From Pyronema omphalodes (lineage: Eukaryota; Ascomycota; Pezizomycetes; Pezizales; Pyronemataceae), in assembly GCA_024516155.1 (NCBI GenBank), contig JAJJXM010000069.1, positions 62,001 to 126,000 of the forward strand: a stretch of 64,000 bases of DNA. The letters run 5' to 3'. The notes under the pieces were generated by a model. The model ran no database searches, was not told the origin of the DNA, and was given only the letters and a program-made list of their open reading frames with translations. Positions 48,164-59,460 of this stretch are shown here, one piece after another (within the stretch, counting starts at the first letter, position 1; the number at the start of each line of letters is the position of its first letter). Position numbers and translations under genes: made by a program.

Positions 48164-48189
48164 TGGTTATGGTTATGGTTATGGTTATG
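48164..48189. repeat. GGTTAT hexamer repeat
   Basis: Four copies, similar to but different from the telomeric TTAGGG. Confidence 0.85.
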
Positions 48190-48297
48190 TAGTGCTTTGG
48201 GATGTATGGTAGTATGGTGGTGTGAACCTACGATTTTGGATCTGGAGATGGATATAGCGAGGATACAGGATTTTGGTGATGTAGAGGCATGGGTTAG

Positions 48298-48323
48298 TGG
48301 GGTGGGGTGGGGTGGGGTGGGGT
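48298..48323. repeat. GGGTG pentamer repeat
   Basis: About five GGGGT units; G-rich and able to form a quadruplex. Confidence 0.85.
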
Positions 48324-48476
48324 TATTGATGTGGTTTGATAAGATGGAGAAGACGGCGAGGGTTGGATTGGATGATGAATTTCTTGGCAGGTATCATATC
48401 ATATCTGTTGTTCTTCATATCTGTTGTTCTTGTGTTGTAATGCTTATATTGGTTGGCTAACTAGGCAAATATCAAA

Positions 48477-48557
48477 TCCTCGGTAGTATAGTGGTTAGTA
48501 TTTCCGCCTGTCATCGATAGTTCGCGGGAGACCGGGGTTCAATTCCCCGCCGAGGAG
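48477..48557 (+). tRNA. tRNA-Asp (GTC), with intron
   Basis: Acceptor TCCTCGG/CCGAGGA with G73, anticodon stem TCCGC/GCGGG, anticodon GTC at 48510-48512, T-arm CGGGG-TTCAATT-CCCCG, and a 9-nt intron after position 37. Confidence 0.95.
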
Positions 48558-49354
48558 GATGTTTTTTTCTCCTGATGTTGTCTTCTTCTCTTTTTCTGTG
48601 CTGGTTTGCTTGTTTTTGTTGGTTTTTGTTTTTGTTGGTTTTTGTTTTTGTTTTTGTTGGTTTTTTAGACGGTGATATTGATTTTTGTTTCGGGGATGAT
48701 AGTGGATATTGTATTATCCGAGACTTCTAGACTTCTTTTATATACGGAGGGTAAAATACTATACCATACAGCAGACAGCAGACAGCAGACAGCAGACAAC
48801 AAACTCAGAGTATCAAGATTCGAGATTCAAGATTCGAGATTCAAGATTCAAGATTCAAGACAACGCCGAAATAATGATAACTAAGCCATCCATCCACAAC
48901 TGTACGTATAAAAGTGGAAATGCATAATCCTATGTGGTTATTACTAGACGGCATTCTTGATTTTTTCTGGGATGGGGGAATATGGTGACTAGCAGAACTT
49001 GGTTACACCTGGGTTACACCTAGGTTATACCTGGGTTACACCTGGGTTACACCTGGGTTACATACCTTTCTACTCTAGATACTGAAGCCAGCTGCTTGGC
49101 TGGTGATTATGGATCATGATGATGATTAAGGATGATGATTAAGGATGAGGGGGAGTGGTGTAGGGAAGTGGGGAAAATTTATGGAGGATTGGGGGTCTTA
49201 TCTTTGGTTTGCTTCGAGCTTTTTTTGTGCATATCAGCAGGATGACTAAGTATTGCTTAAAGAAAACAAAAAAACTGCTAAACAAAATGATCCCCGAACA
49301 CGGCGTATTGACTATCATTGTATACCTTTGCCCTATATTTTTCATTGCATCCAA
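48558..49354. other. Intergenic with simple repeats
   Basis: TTTTTGTTGG tracts, CAGACAG repeats near 48769, GATTCAA/GATTCGA repeats near 48808-48865, and the GGTTACACCTG array at 49000. No gene. Confidence 0.5.
49000..49062. repeat. GGTTACACCTG minisatellite
   Basis: About six 11-bp units with few changes. Confidence 0.9.
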
Positions 49355-49372
49355 TGAGTCAAAATGGTGTCT

Positions 49373-49600
49373 TCATAAACAACCCTTCGATAGTTCTTGT
49401 AGGCCCCCATGATGGTGGTTGTCGAGGACGAAACGAGGAGTAAACTCGAACCAATCCGGTGACTTTTCAACTTCGGGTTCGATTTCGACCCCTCCATGAG
49501 TGAAAAACGTCAACTCGAACGCGTTCCAGGAACAAAAACCGCTAAATCCCTTCTCTTCCTTAACATCCTTCTTCTCCCGCACCTTCACCTTCTTCATCAT
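49373..49600 (-). CDS. Duplicated hypothetical protein C
   Basis: 75 codons from the ATG at 49600. Lys/Glu-rich start (MMKKVKVREKKDVKEEKG), then FSGFCSWNAFELTFFTHGG, an acidic stretch, and a His-rich part near the end. Family not recognised. Copy 1 is similar at the protein level but has a nonsense codon. It may instead be a 3' exon of gene B, 157 bp upstream on the same strand; a GTAAGT lies between them but I could not find an in-phase join. Confidence 0.45.
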   Translation of the reverse strand: MMKKVKVREKKDVKEEKGFSGFCSWNAFELTFFTHGGVEIEPEVEKSPDWFEFTPRFVLDNHHHGGLQELSKGCL

Positions 49601-49756
49601 CAATAACGACTCACAAGAGTAAGCCTACCGAGGCAATGGAGACAATACTTACACCATAACAGAATTTGAGTATGTTTCTCTATCGAATAAAAACTATTAC
49701 ATATTATCAAGAAAAGCAAGCTAATTATTTCGCGAAGTATCTCTTCTATAGACGCG

Positions 49757-50224
49757 TTATCTGGCGTCAAGAGGAATATCAATACGACCATCAAAACCAA
49801 TCTTGGTTAAGAAAGCCACCATGGCTCGCGACGACAGATCTACTGTGCCGATTAACTCTACTATCCAGAACACGATCAACAGTAATATCATAATGAAGCA
49901 GGATGGTGATACTTTGCCAAACCATCCTCCAAAAACCTTAACAGTAAGACACCCAACGATCTCCGAGTGACTCCCCATGTACATCCATACCCCAATATCA
50001 TCACGATATCGCGGGCCATCATGTTCATTAGGGTTCCAAGATACTAACAGATCAGCAGTCACATCAAACAAAAGAGCATGCCGCCCCATGTAGCAGGCAG
50101 TTACACCATACAATACCACACACAACCTAACAGCTTCCTCCCATCCTCTCCAGATATCATCTTGTTCACGCAGCATTGAAGTCACTACGCTTTTCCTTAC
50201 GCACTGACTTCCAATTCCTTTCAT
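49757..50224 (-). CDS. Duplicated hypothetical protein B, membrane segment
   Basis: 155 residues, divergent from gene A with only 50 bp between the two ATGs. A Cys/Arg-rich N-terminal part leads to YMGRHALLFDVTADLLVSWNPNEHD, then RYRDDIGVWMYMGSHSE. A hydrophobic stretch of about 20 residues (FIMILLLIVFWIVELIG) is a likely membrane helix, followed by a short tail ending IDIPLDAR. Family not recognised. The final residues and the stop are conserved in the broken copy 1, which supports this reading frame. Its tight divergent pairing with A suggests a shared promoter. Confidence 0.55.
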   Translation of the reverse strand: MKGIGSQCVRKSVVTSMLREQDDIWRGWEEAVRLCVVLYGVTACYMGRHALLFDVTADLLVSWNPNEHDGPRYRDDIGVWMYMGSHSEIVGCLTVKVFGGWFGKVSPSCFIMILLLIVFWIVELIGTVDLSSRAMVAFLTKIGFDGRIDIPLDAR

Positions 50225-50274
50225 CTTCTTACGATACGTACACGAATCAAAATCTTCAATCCGTGTGTGCCAGA

Positions 50275-51045
50275 ATGACGAATACCGTAAGTTTCCCCAG
50301 CCACCATTTCATCCCCCTCCCCCCCCCCCCCCCCATTCCTCTACTCCCCCTATCTGCGTTCCGAGAATGTACTGACTCGGTATGTGTCCAGCAGGATTCC
50401 CACGATTCTCGTTCCTCCAACGCACCCGGCGATGGACTTACAAGTCTCGGTGGCCCCAGTCTCCGCAGTGAGAACATCCAAGCGATCCAAGCTCCTCCTC
50501 CGATCATCGAGTCCTCTTCCAGCATCGACGAAGCCAGTGAAGCCAGCGATGCCAGCGATGCCAGCGCCAGAGATACTACCGACGCAGGTCATCCCATCAC
50601 CCACCCCGACAAGTCACCCACAGCAGATGAGATCATCTCCATGAGCGCCTCCGAGATCGAGAAGCTTGTTATCAGCAAGCTTATCGAGCGTATTAAAGGC
50701 CGCCTTGCAATTGTTGCTGCGGAGACAGTTGAGGGGGATCAGATAGTTGAGAGGGATCAGAACTCCAACCCCAACCCCCACCACCACCAGCAGCAGCAGC
50801 AGGATGTTTATCGCTGTGGTGCTGACGACTGTGTTTGCATCAAGGAGGGAGTGCAGGGTGATCAGGCGGTTCTGTCGGAGTCCTCTGGGTCCTCTGGGCT
50901 GGTTGATGCTGCTGGAGCTGGAGTCAACGAGCGGAATGAGGATGGGGATGGGGAAGAGGGAACTGGCTGTGATGATGATGCCATCGAATCTGAATCTGGC
51001 GACGATGATATTTTGTGGGATTGGAGTGGAGGAATCTGGATCTAG
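50275..51045 (+). CDS. Duplicated hypothetical protein A, copy 2
   Basis: Exon 1 50275-50286 (MTNT); exon 2 50395-51045; about 220 residues. The intron starts GTAAGTTTCCCC as in copy 1, includes a C-rich tract of about 20 nt, and ends in CAGCAG, a tandem acceptor. The downstream AG gives the same TDSHDS junction as copy 1; the upstream one would add one Gln. Same layout as copy 1: Ser/Ala/Asp-rich N-terminus, conserved KLIERIKGRLAIVAAET helix, His/Gln tract, CGADDCVC, acidic stretch, C-terminus DDDILWDWSGGIWI. An unspliced in-frame reading from 50176 also exists (289 codons) but is less likely given copy 1. Confidence 0.7.
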   Translation: MTNTVSFPSHHFIPLPPPPPIPLLPLSAFRECTDSVCVQQDSHDSRSSNAPGDGLTSLGGPSLRSENIQAIQAPPPIIESSSSIDEASEASDASDASARDTTDAGHPITHPDKSPTADEIISMSASEIEKLVISKLIERIKGRLAIVAAETVEGDQIVERDQNSNPNPHHHQQQQQDVYRCGADDCVCIKEGVQGDQAVLSESSGSSGLVDAAGAGVNERNEDGDGEEGTGCDDDAIESESGDDDILWDWSGGIWI

Positions 51046-51345
51046 AGGCTGGGAGCGTGCTGGCTTGGATATCTGGGTATTTGGGTATCTGGGTGTTTGG
51101 GTGATTTACTTTGATGCATTGGGCCTGGCGTTTGGGTTGTCTGTTGTTACAACTTATAGCTTACATCTTTATCCCCTCTTGTTTTTATCCCCGGATGTTT
51201 TATTCGCGTCTGTTATATCCCCTTTCTGTTATGAATATCTTGCATTTATGTCATGTTGATGGGAGTTCTGTATTTTCTTGCTTCCCCTTCTCTGCATAAC
51301 GAGGTAATCTATATGATGCATTTTCCAACTCTCTTCGTATATATG

Positions 51346-52254
51346 CCAATAGTACTGACTCGATATACTGGTTGTCATGTCAATACTTACTGATCTCTTG
51401 GGAATCAGATAAATCAATGATGTTAGCATTTAGTGATTTCCTCACTCTCTACGTACGTCAACAGTACTGATTTGATATATTGGTTGTCATTTTAATACCG
51501 AAATCATGTCTGAAATAACAGATGATAAAATAATGTCCGTGTCTCACAGCCGCTTGTGACCTATCAACAAACAATTAGTCAACAAGTATTGATCCTCCAT
51601 GATACCTTCAAAATTATCATCCGGCGTATTCTCTAACCCTGTGAACTCGAAAACCTCCCAAATCTCATGACCACTCTACGCATGACAATTCAAATTCATC
51701 CATACTATCCAACCGTAACCATTCTCAAAGTCGATATCAATTCCATTTTCCTACATCACAACATTTATGTATTTTATATACAAACACCCCAGACTCTTAG
51801 TATTAGTATAGCCACAAAAACCTACCAGATTTCTAAGAAAATGAAAACGAAAACCGAATCAATATCAAAAGGTTGTAAAGATTATATTATTTCTCTATTT
51901 CACATGGTTGGATTGTCGTATCCTGGAGACCCCGCCACAGTTCCCGCCAGCTGGTTATTTATGAGAGAAATCATTGAGGGAGTCAGATTGATTTCCGGAG
52001 TATGGATATTTGGAGTTGGAGTATAGAGTGGATATCTGCGATTTGCATTGCATTATACAACTATACATTGCAGCACTATAGATATATACTAAAGCAAATC
52101 AAAGCAAAGCAAACTAAAGTGAAGTTGAAACCCCAGTCCTCACATCAATATAATCGAAATCCCAAAAAACATACTCCATCCAGCACCATCAAATCACATC
52201 CATACAACACCATCCAGTAAAAATAATGCCACCGCAGTATAAAACAAAAAAAGA
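51346..52254. other. Intergenic
   Basis: AT-rich; a 119-codon frame at 51667 has no recognisable content. Nothing else. Confidence 0.4.
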
Positions 52255-52338
52255 CTCCTCGGCGGGGAATTGAACCCCGGTCTCCCGCGAACTATCAGTA
52301 ATGACAGGCGGAAATACTAACCACTATACTACCGAGGA
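52255..52338 (-). tRNA. tRNA-Asp (GTC), with intron
   Basis: Same mature body as 48477; its intron is 3 nt longer. Anticodon at 52305-52303. Confidence 0.95.
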
Positions 52339-52691
52339 TAGGTGTTTTCCTTATACAGTAACCAATATAATGCGTAATATTTAGGCAAATATATAATACC
52401 TACTACATAAACGTAATGCAAGCGATCAAAACTCAGTCAATCCCATTTTAGGAATCAGTATGTTTATTTCGATTTTCCTATTCGAAACAATAGAAGTCTT
52501 TACGGAACTAAACAAAAAAAAAACACAACACAATGGTATCATAGTTCCAGCAATTAACCTAGCAGCAACCCGTATCAAAAAACAAAAATCACACATGCAT
52601 ATCCATATCCATATCCATAACCCCCACCACCTCCCTCATCACCTCCTTCCTCCCCATATTCATCTCCCCATCTCTCTATCTCTCCATCCCC
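52339..52691. other. Intergenic
   Basis: The 3' flank of the protease gene, C-rich near its end. Nothing else. Confidence 0.4.
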
Positions 52692-55563
52692 TTAAATCCG
52701 CACCTCCCTCCAGCCCTCCACAAGTCCATCAGCAAGTTTACTAACCACACTCCACCTCGGCATAAACCGTTCCACCTCCCACAGCGCCGGTATCTCTTCC
52801 CTAGCATTATTCGCATCTGACCAAATACACGTCGCCCTAACCCTATCCACCCCACTATCCTCCCATTCCACATCCACCTCCCATCCCTTCTCCCACTCTC
52901 TACTCCAAAGCCTAATCTCCTTCGTCCCCTGCGGTCCTATCGGCTCCCCGAGATTCTGAACCCCCGGTCGGTTGATTACGATCCTGGAGACCGGTGATGG
53001 GAAGTTCAATTTACAAGCGCGGGTGTTCAGGCCGCGGATATAAATCCTTGCCGAGGTGGCGGAGAGTTTGGTGGTGTTTGTTTCCAGCCAGGAGGACATG
53101 GGGGTGTTGCCGGCGACTTTCGGGGGGATGCCGGGCCAGGATATACGTTTCAGCCCCACGCGGGAGGGGTCGGAGGTGATGTTTAATGGTGCACCTTGGG
53201 ATGAGGGGAGGGAGGAAACGATGGAGTCTACGTAGGCGGGATGGGCGACTAGGTAGGCGGAGTTGATGCCGGTGTCGAGGTTCACGCTTTGTTGGAAGTA
53301 GACTTTGAGTCTGCTGGAGTCTGTGAAGGGGAATGCGGAGAGGTTGTAGGTGGTTGTGGCGATGCAGATGATGAATAGGAGGAGGGTGATTTGATAGCTG
53401 ATGCGGTGGTAGAAGGGGGAGCCTGGGAGGAGGGTTAGGATGGACATGATGGCCATTATTAGGTAGATTGTGAGGGTTGAGGAGCCGTCTGCACCGGTTT
53501 GGTTGGTGGCGGTGGAGAGGAGGAGTCCGATTGAGGTGGTGAAGATTAACGGGACGGGAACGGAGAAGAGGAACTGGGGAATCCAGATCCAGGTTGGGAG
53601 CCAGGCGCTCCAGGCTTGCTCGCGGCCAAATACTCCGTGGATGTGAAGATCGCTTTCGGCAAGGGAGTGAAATGAGTGAGCGTCTGTGTCGCGACGAGCG
53701 AAACCACCAAAGGTTGTGGGACGCCGCTCACCGCGGAATAGGTGGGTTCGCTCATTGGCTTCAGGTTCGGAGTCTTCGTCGTCGGAAACTGGTCCGCTGG
53801 GAGAAATCTGGGAATGACCTTCGGAGTGGATGGGTTCGTAACCAACAAGTGGGCTAGTCTTTCGGGGGAGTCCAAAGAGTTCAAGTAAACTTAACCAAGC
53901 AGCGAGGAAAACTCCGGTGTAGGATACCAGAACAAAGTAGCCGGATGCAAGATGGGATTGATCAATTGATACGGCAACTGCGATGAGGACTACCCACCAT
54001 AAAGCCCACTGCTCAATAAATGCATATCCACGACCGAGAGCTGTAGGACGGACAGTATCTGCATCTGCACCCCGCAAGACAAACCAGGCAAAGCACCACC
54101 AGAGGGAAAGGAACATGGCCCACACAGAGAATTGGCTGGAGTAGGCGATCATGGGATTTATTTTGTCAACTAGGTATGCCATGCCAACGACGGCAGCGCT
54201 GGCTACGACAAAAGCCACAGGAAATCGGAAAAGACCACGCCATCCACGGGTGGTGCGGGGGAGGTGGGACTCATCCGGAGGTTGAGGAATAAGGGGAGTG
54301 TTGCTGAGGTAGTAGAATTTTCCGCTGATGTGTAGAAAGTAGACGGTTGTTGCCATCATGATCACCGGGACGATGATAAGAGTGATGGTCAGTGCAAATA
54401 AGGTGTGCAGCCGCAAGAGACCAAAAGCACGGCCGAATAGATCGAACCATACTCCGTCGTGGCCAACTCCAGCCGGTGGGCCTTCTTCGTGATCAAACTC
54501 TCTGCCAGTATCTCTAGTAGCAGCCTCAAGAATCTCAAGTGAAGATCCAAGCATATGCCATAGAGATCTGCGGGTGGTATGCTTAACATCATCATCAACA
54601 GTGTGGTACCTACTGCGAGGCTCCCAGAATGCAACGTCCAATCCTCTCATCCCAAGATTCTCAGTAAAAACTTTGTAGTCGGTCTGACTTTTGACCAATC
54701 CAGATTTGAAGCCATCACCACTGACAACAGTACCGAATGGTCGCTTGGAGGCTTTGTACCACTTGGTAACTTCAGCGTCGGTAGATCGGAATAATGTAGC
54801 ACGACCGCCAGCGCCGGCGCCTTCAAGGTTGAGGAATGAGTGAGCAAGCTTGCCCATTGGGTGGACTGCAAATGCGCGGGCTCCGTTCTATCAAATCAGC
54901 TTTTGTACTACGGACAAACAAGCTCGCACTTGAAAGGCGACAATGCCAACATACCAAGAAGTCCTCCTCGCCGTTGTTCAAGAGCGCCAAGATACCTCTC
55001 TGGACCCTGTGTTCGCCCGCGCGCGAGGGATTCGTGAACGCCTTCACAAGTTGAAGCACAGTAACAACAGCCATACCATCATCTGTCGCTCCATATCCTG
55101 TAGATACACTATCATAATGTGCGTTCACGAGTACCGGGCTCAGAGTCGTATCAGTTCCCCTGACAAGGACCATAATGTTTGTTCCCTCAAAATAAACCGT
55201 CAAACCATTCGCGTTTCCTCCCTCGAATAGCACATTACTGGAATTGTCATCCACAATTTCAATCTCTCCATCGTAGCCATTAACCTGGTTCTCCTTGACA
55301 ATATCGGTGATGCGCTTCAAGAGAAAGTCGCGAACATTGTCGTTACTATGCGCGTTGTAGGGATGGAATTCTCCAGTAATTTGGCGGAGATCTTGCCATG
55401 CGTCGGTAAGATTTACTCCCCAACGATTCAACTCAAACTGCGGCGCGACTTTCGGTGGAACGAGGTGAACCCAGAGAAGACCGGTAAGCAAGCTGATGTA
55501 TGTTGCGACAGCTAGTAGCGTCACTGGTAAGGGGCGGAACGATATCGCTTCGAGGAACGTCAT
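52692..55563 (-). CDS. PFF1: Vacuolar membrane protease, M28 family
   Basis: Exons 55563-54955 and 54887-52692 with a 67-nt intron (GTATGT...GATAG); 934 residues. One hydrophobic segment at 13-35 anchors a lumenal M28 zinc aminopeptidase-like domain. The zinc site is His149-Tyr-Asp151 (NAHYDS), bridging Asp161 (ATDDG) and Glu199/Glu200 (NNGEED); the splice restores EEDFL-NGARAFAVHP, and a late His is in SRYHTVDDD. About eight further membrane segments follow, with an acidic cytosolic loop (SDDEDSEPEANERTHLF), then a C-terminal soluble domain. This is the architecture of yeast Pff1 (YBR074W) and fungal orthologues of vacuolar membranes; substrates are poorly known. The start has a typical N-terminal anchor and no competing upstream ATG. 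Confidence 0.93.
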
Positions 55564-57061
55564 CGTTTATGCTGGCATTTCCGGCTGGCCAAAGAAATGC
55601 GACGCGGCGCTGTTGTTTGTTTTTGTTTGTATGGTGCGTTTCGGCGGCGAATGTCTGTGAGGAGTTGTGGTTGGGAGCTTGAAAGGGTTCTGGTTGGATC
55701 GGAGCTATCCGGTAAGATGGCTTTGATCGGACGCTAGCAGTACATAGCAGGTGTTTCACAAGGTGACGTAATAAGGTACGACCTCTAAACGGCGAACGGC
55801 GATTTTGACGTGCATCGATCGACTTAGTGATATTGTAAGTCTCACTTGTAACATGAATTGAGGGTTGATATAAAGGTGTAGGGAGTATAAAGGTTAAAAG
55901 GGTGAAGGAAATCATCAATAATGGGGCTGGAAGCAGTTGATAACGAAAGTTTTAGGGCTGCTGAAGATGAGACATTACCCCAGAACATCATGCCAAGCTG
56001 TTCGAGGCTTTCGACTTCATTATTCACCGTTGCGGACCATTGTGGTACATATCGAGCCATAGTTCGCCAACAGCCTTTCAAAGCAGAATTCAGAGGTCAT
56101 AATGTAATCCAACAAATAAAAGAAAGTTACCGTAGCATAATAGAGATACATGAGGCATGGTTCGCCTGCAAGTATATATCCAGCTTGGAAACATAGTAAA
56201 CAAAGCAACAATATTTCCCATCAATAAATTCTTAGCTAATCACTATAATATCTCAGAACTACCAAACAAAGTGTTTTCAAAAACGCTGCGGCATCATTGC
56301 GTATTGCAATTCGTTCCACTATACCATATTAATAAAGCATCAACGATTGTACCTACTACTTCAATTCCACGATTTTCATCATGGCGAGTAATCCCAGCGC
56401 TTCTTTCCAGGACTCCTACAGCAGCCATCACCTTCGATAGATCACAGGGCATTGTTTCCTCCGGCAACAAAATACTCAATTCCACACACATCGACCCATT
56501 CTTTCAATTCGCAATCTCTACGAACTCGAAATCCCATGGATGCTACATTTCACTGTGGGAAATGTATCGTCGAATGCTCCCGATATATGGACATCGGGGT
56601 ATCTTCATATCTTCATATCTTCCGTATCCTTTAACTATTCTATTTAATACTACTTCATCACCACCACATCACCACATGACCACATCACTACTTCTAGTCA
56701 CATACTAACACCCGCATACCGTAAATTTCCCTCTCAGTCATCCCCCTCACCTGACCCTTTAACTCCGCATCACGCCATTCTCCCCTCCCCTTCCCAACAA
56801 CCCCCCCGAAGCACCCCAACCCTTTCTCCCTACTGAAATGCATTCCCCAATACCCACCCTCATGATATAGGAAGAACTCCCCAGAAGATCCAGCATCTCT
56901 TCACACTAAAATCATATTCCCGAAAGACCTCCATTCCTCAGATGGCAGAGAGTATGACAAATCGTGAATGCCGGTAGTCTGGTGATGACTTTAGTAAAAA
57001 TAGTATACCATTTGTTACTTTACATTCACAAATTATATAACACCCCTGCAGACATCAACAA
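55564..57061. other. Intergenic
   Basis: Promoter of the protease gene, then AT-rich sequence. A 183-codon frame at 56157-56708 looks random (Ile/Ser/Thr-rich) and overlaps minus-strand frames. No gene supported. Confidence 0.4.
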
Positions 57062-57158
57062 GCTCGGATGGTCTAGTGGTATGATTCTCGCTTAGGGTTG
57101 ACTCTAAGTACCTGTTCAGGTTTGCGAGAGGTCCCAGGTTCAAATCCTGGTTCGAGCC
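57062..57158 (+). tRNA. tRNA-Pro (AGG), with intron
   Basis: Nearly identical to the 16295 gene, intron included. Anticodon at 57094-57096. It lies about 29 kb from the nearest other Pro copy. Confidence 0.95.
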
Positions 57159-58822
57159 GTTCTTTTTGTTTTTATTTTCTGAGTGTTGGGTCAGTGATTT
57201 TCTTTTCTGATCGCGGATGGTGAAGGTGTGGGTGTGGGTGAGAGGTAGGTTCATCTGGGCTGAGATATGTTTCCTTCCCTTCCTCCGTCCATGATGGAAG
57301 AGATTGTTGTTTTCTTTCATAATCCTGAACAGAAGCTCTATTTTGAGTTTTGATGGTTATGTTTATATATGGAAGCTACTGAACTGCTGGACGAGTAGAG
57401 GCCATATATTATATATCCATAGTTGGTTTTGTATAAAAGAGTTGAAGGTTTTGCGTATGGGGTATGGAGTATTACAGTTAAGATAGATCATAGAGGTTCA
57501 TTGGTTACCGGTATATATAGCAAAAAAAGCATTCATTGATAAGCAGCAAACGACAGGAATCAGGACTACAACCCGCTATCCAGAAAATATTATAAAACAA
57601 GTTACAACCATAATGGATAATAAAGTCCTTGAAAGTTGAGTTAGGCTTGGAAGGGGATTATTTGTATGAGAAATATTTCTGGGAAGTTGGAACCTGTAGA
57701 AACTGTGGTTTGCGGACACTGGATATACATAATGAGGTTTCATGGTAGTTTGCATGTGTTGATTATCAGGATTATCGTTATCATAGTTTTAAACATCTCA
57801 TATTTCATCTATAGGCTGTTGACACATTTTTGTTGAAGTTCTATAGTTTATAGTTAATTAGATGTCTACGCATAACCACAAAACCACATGGCCCCAAGCA
57901 TTTCTATTCGCTTCTTATGTTCCCATATGTTCATCGGTTCTCTTTTACGCAGTGTATAGTTGTCTATATATGGAAGGCGTGAGGTAGAGTTTTGGCCGAA
58001 TGGATGAATCGATGAATGGGGGCAAGTAGACAGATGACTGTGAGAGGGTGGGGATAGGAATGGAGAGTAGCAGTGAGAGACTGCATGGGTTAGCTTGTAT
58101 GATATGTGTTGGATGATATTGGAGGTGGTGGGTATGTTTTGTATATCATTCTAACTGAGCATGATTATGAACTCGGTTTTCTCAACCACGACCCGCAACT
58201 CGACGGCTGATGACACAACAACAGCCCGGGGTAATGTATCTACTGTCCATCAGTAAATCCCAGCATCGAATACTCCCGAATATGTAAATCTGAATATGTA
58301 AACCCAAATATGTAACCCCTCTATTCAATGATCCTCCTCTCCTTTTCCAACCTGCATCCAAAAACATATCTGCACTACAATTCCATATCATATCAGTGAC
58401 CGGTGATATGATGTCTATCTACTGTATCTATTAGTATCCATTGGTATCTGTTGGTATATATCCATCGAACATCATTAAACATAAAATGCAGCTGCGATGA
58501 CACAATGAATAATGCTATCTGTTTTAATACGAAGCAGGTAAGATTTGTGGTTGATTAAGGTGATGTTATATGTAAGGCGCTGTGAATGTTTTCAAGATGG
58601 CGATGAAGATTGAAAAGATAGCTTTATGCAGAGGGTACGGTTGTGGTGTGTTGTATATTGTAGCGAGAGTTCTCATGATGGGGTTTGAACTGCGGGTTTT
58701 AAGGAGCTTACTGGGGAGAACTATGTATTCTGATAAAAGGGGAAAAGGTGAGGAAGCATCCACGTTCAAATGCACACGAACTTATTCCGGCTAGAGATAA
58801 GAAAAGAATGATCAAAAAGAAA
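57159..58822. other. Intergenic, AT-rich
   Basis: No gene or repeat recognised. Confidence 0.4.
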
Positions 58823-58906
58823 CTCCTCGGCGGGGAATTGAACCCCGGTCTCCCGCGAACTATCAGTAGTGACAGGCGGAAATACTAACCACTATACTAC
58901 CGAGGA
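58823..58906 (-). tRNA. tRNA-Asp (GTC), with intron
   Basis: Matches the 52255 gene almost base for base, intron included. Anticodon at 58873-58871. Confidence 0.95.
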
Positions 58907-59460
58907 TTGATGTTAGTGTAAATGTGTAGTCAATGTGGACCAAATTTTGACAGTCCTCAATGCAAGTGAAATACTAATCTTGAAAGTTGGCGAACGTTGG
59001 TAAAAGTCCTAGGGCTCGGTAGTTGACCTTGTGGGGAAAATATGCCGTTTCTTTGCATGGATCTGAATCAATAATCGGCGGCCGATCGCCGTGTACCAAT
59101 GAAATTCTAATTCCAATTAAACGTCCCTTCACATTCTGTGCCTCATATATTCATGCCGTATCCATCTCCGTCTCAGGTATCCCATTCAGCACTTCTTCGT
59201 TACAAGAAGAAATCGACGTCCCTGTTGGTATTTAAACACAGACAGGACACCCTCATTACTTGCCTTCCAGGAGTCCCTCCCCCAAGCGTGTCGTCGTGAT
59301 CCACGAAGCCCATTCCTGGCTAGGCAATGGAGCTGATGATACTGAAATGATATCCTATACCATTCTGTATCCGGATTTCGTTTGAAAGGTATATAGAAAA
59401 ATGTAGATTGACCGTGAAATCCTAAACTTGAAGTAGGATATTGAAAGCGGTCATAGGTGT
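58907..59460. other. Intergenic
   Basis: Nothing recognised. It ends where the tandem array begins. Confidence 0.4.

Larger units (their letters stand above)
46961..48476. other. Intergenic with simple repeats
   Basis: The 3' flank of the J-protein gene, then simple repeats (TAGG tract, GGTTAT tract, GGGTG tract). No gene. Confidence 0.5.
49355..51345 (+). repeat. Segmental duplication, copy 2
   Basis: The inverted counterpart of 29215-31092. Genes A, B and C are all open here. The flanks differ from copy 1. tRNA-Asp genes lie on both sides in opposite orientation. Confidence 0.85.

Noticed and set aside
52974..53884. Frames inside the protease gene on both strands
   Set aside because: Shadows of the 934-residue membrane protease reading frame.
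56157..56708. 183-codon frame
   Set aside because: Low-quality composition, no introns or motifs, overlapped by minus-strand frames in AT-rich DNA.
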